Shown piece by piece: positions 31,128-32,507 of a stretch of 32,507 nucleotides of DNA. The DNA is from Pseudomonas sp. Irchel s3f7 (GTDB lineage: Bacteria; Pseudomonadota; Gammaproteobacteria; Pseudomonadales; Pseudomonadaceae). How positions within the stretch are numbered: the stretch's first letter is position 1; every line of letters begins with the position of its first letter. The notes under the pieces are model-generated. The model ran no database searches, was not told the DNA's origin, and saw only the letters and a program-made list of their open reading frames with translations. Made by a program: the position numbers and the translations under genes. The DNA lies in contig NZ_FYDO01000046.1 in assembly GCF_900187615.1 (NCBI RefSeq), positions 1-32,507 on the forward strand. Reading direction: 5' to 3'.

Positions 31128-32030
31128 ATGCTGGGAACTGTAACGGAACTGGATCTGCGCTTGATCCGGGTATTTCTGACCGTCGTTGAGGCGGGCGGGA
31201 TCTCGGCGGCACAAACCGCCCTCAACACCTCGCAACCGACCATCAGCGCGCAATTGGCCACGCTTGAGGCGCGGGTTGGTTTTCGCTTGTGCGAGCGCGG
31301 GCGCGGCGGGTTTTCGGTGACGCCCAAGGGGGAGCAATTCATCGAGGCAGCTCGCCGTCTGCTGGCCGCGGCTGAAGGATTTCGAGTCGAAGTCCAGCAC
31401 ATCAACCGTAAAGTCTCGGGCAACATCAACATCGGCCTGCTCGGGCAGATCGACCCGGTCGCGAACAAGAAAATCGGCCTGGCAATTGCGCGCCTGAGGG
31501 CCCGGCACGAAGGCTTGTATTTTCACTTCACCGAACTGTCGTCGTCGTTGCTGGAAGAGAAAATCATCAACGGCCACATCGACCTGGCCATCGGTTACTT
31601 CTGGCACCGTTTGCCCAACATCGATTACGTCCCGTTGTTCGAGGAAACCCAGATCGCCTACTGCGCACCATCGCATCCGCTGTCCGAACGGGCGGGCGCC
31701 TTGACCCGTGCGGATGTCAGCACATTTGACTGGGTCTGGCCGAGCCATCCCCTGCCGGAAATGCCCGCCCCCACCTCAATCGAACGCCTGACCGTGCTCA
31801 CCGACAGCATGGACGGCGCGGCGCTGTTGATCCTGTCGGGCCAACACCTTGGTTTTTTACCGCAGCACTACGCGGCCAGGCATGAACAGTTGGGGCAATT
31901 GCATCCGTTGAATCCGCAGCTGCTGCGTTATGAGGTGGGGTTTCATGCGGCGGTGCGTCACTCGGCGCGCCAGCGGGATCTGGTGAGCGCGTTTCTCAAT
32001 GAGCTGATCGATATCTTCGGAGTACCGTAG
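31128..32030 (+). CDS. LysR-type transcriptional regulator (copy 2)
   Basis: A 300-residue LysR-type regulator: winged HTH at 8-67 (LRLIRVFLTVVEAGGISAAQTALNTSQPTISAQLATLEARVGFRLCERG) and an effector domain from about 95. GGGAG lies about 5 nt before the ATG. It is divergent from the NCS1-nitrilase pair and is probably their activator or repressor, responding to the imported compound. It is a paralogue of the LysR at 14110, matching the similarity of the NCS1 permeases that each one adjoins. A REP array follows the stop. Confidence 0.92.
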   Translation: MLGTVTELDLRLIRVFLTVVEAGGISAAQTALNTSQPTISAQLATLEARVGFRLCERGRGGFSVTPKGEQFIEAARRLLAAAEGFRVEVQHINRKVSGNINIGLLGQIDPVANKKIGLAIARLRARHEGLYFHFTELSSSLLEEKIINGHIDLAIGYFWHRLPNIDYVPLFEETQIAYCAPSHPLSERAGALTRADVSTFDWVWPSHPLPEMPAPTSIERLTVLTDSMDGAALLILSGQHLGFLPQHYAARHEQLGQLHPLNPQLLRYEVGFHAAVRHSARQRDLVSAFLNELIDIFGVP

Positions 32031-32034
32031 CTCC

Positions 32035-32392
32035 TGCAGGAGCAAGCTTGCTCGCGATGGCGGTGGGTCTGCGGACATCGATGTTGGATGGGCTGGCCTC
32101 ATCGCGAGCAGGCTCGCTCCTACAGGGTTGTGGGTGTACGCAAGCTCTGCGGACAACGGAAATTCACTGTAGGAGCAAGCTTGCTCGCGATGGCGGTGGG
32201 TCTGCGGACATCGACGTTGGATGGGCTGGCCTCATCGCGAGCAAGCTCGCTCCTACAGGGTTGTGGGTGTACGCAAAATCTGTAAGCAACCGAAATCTAC
32301 TGTAGGAGCAAGCTTGCTCGCGATGGCGGTGGGTCTGCGGACATCGATGTTGGATGGGCCGGCCTCATCGCGGGCAAGCCCGCTCCTATGTA
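32035..32392. repeat. Tandem BIME array, three 133-bp units
   Basis: Units begin at 32035, 32168 and 32301, exactly 133 bp apart; the third is truncated at about 32392. Each contains a REP arm (AGGAGCAAGCTTGCTCGCGA), a constant spacer (GGCGGTGGGTCTGCGGACAT...), the inverted REP arm, and a tail with GGTTGTGGGTGTACGCA. Copies differ by only a few substitutions, so the array was amplified recently. No gene lies in it. Confidence 0.93.
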
Positions 32393-32507
32393 TGGACTCG
32401 CCCCCACTGTCTACCTGCTTTTTAAACACTGCTACCCGGTTGCATCTATGTATAAGGCCTATTCGAGGAAGCCATCTTTGGCTTCTGGCCAACATTGGTT
32501 GAGCTCA
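32393..32507. other. Unassigned right end of the window
   Basis: About 115 bp with no credible reading frame. A hairpin GAAGCCA/TGGCTTC with loop TCTT lies at about 32469-32486, not followed by a T run. I see nothing else. Confidence 0.4.

Noticed and set aside
32035..32392. CRISPR-like array
   Set aside because: The units are 133 bp and nearly identical over their whole length, with internal inverted REP arms. There are no unique spacers and no cas genes.
1..32507. tRNA or rRNA genes, prophage or integrative element
   Set aside because: I found no cloverleaf or rRNA sequence, no integrase, and no phage structural genes. The only mobile element seen is the IS fragment at the left edge, besides the REP repeats.

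Overview
The window is a chromosomal segment from a fluorescent Pseudomonas (P. fluorescens group). The evidence is the high GC content and codon use, the protein families, and above all the many REP/BIME palindromes of two types typical of that group (core GTAGGAGC-AGCTTGCTCGCGAT and core TGTGGCGAGGGAGCTTGCTC).

Left part (1-7.9 kb) is a mixed housekeeping/accessory stretch. It opens with the right end of an IS256-family insertion sequence that ends inside a REP. Then come a MATE exporter (minus), a strongly structured untranslated leader before a 90-aa protein of unknown function, a RES/Xre-type toxin-antitoxin pair with a repeated operator, a small unknown protein, an NTF2-like protein, a mono-heme cytochrome c, a short Ppx/GppA phosphatase, a NIPSNAP protein and a GNAT acetyltransferase. 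The ppx upstream region holds two back-to-back PhoB boxes. One faces ppx. The other faces a very short transcription unit that ends in a strong intrinsic terminator and looks like a phosphate-starvation small RNA.

Middle part (7.9-19.8 kb) combines a catabolic operon with a one-carbon/glycine block. Minus-strand genes encode an arginase-family ureohydrolase, an aldehyde dehydrogenase, an NCS1 permease and a choline-dehydrogenase-like GMC oxidoreductase, with a divergent LysR regulator. On the plus strand follow a TyrR-like sigma-54 activator (ACT-PAS-AAA+-HTH) and gcvH-glyA-lipA. The region before gcvH has two TGT-N12-ACA dyads, an IHF-like site and a textbook sigma-54 promoter. gcvP and gcvT are absent. 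The genes would fit uptake of a guanidino compound, removal of urea, oxidation of the amino-alcohol through aldehyde to amino acid, and entry into glycine/one-carbon metabolism. That chain is inference.

Right part (19.8-32.5 kb) starts with a D-Ala-D-Ala dipeptidase and an L,D-transpeptidase-like protein that overlap by 4 nt (both exported). A long minus-strand series follows: NCS1 permease + nitrilase, LuxR-type regulator, two exported YtcJ-like amidohydrolases, a TorF-type porin and a third NCS1 permease. A second LysR, paralogous to the first, is divergent from the NCS1-nitrilase pair. The window ends with a three-copy 133-bp tandem array of REP pairs and about 115 bp that I cannot assign.

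Three NCS1 permeases, two paralogous LysR regulators and five hydrolase/oxidoreductase families within about 23 kb make this a nitrogen-compound scavenging region. The substrates cannot be read from the sequence.
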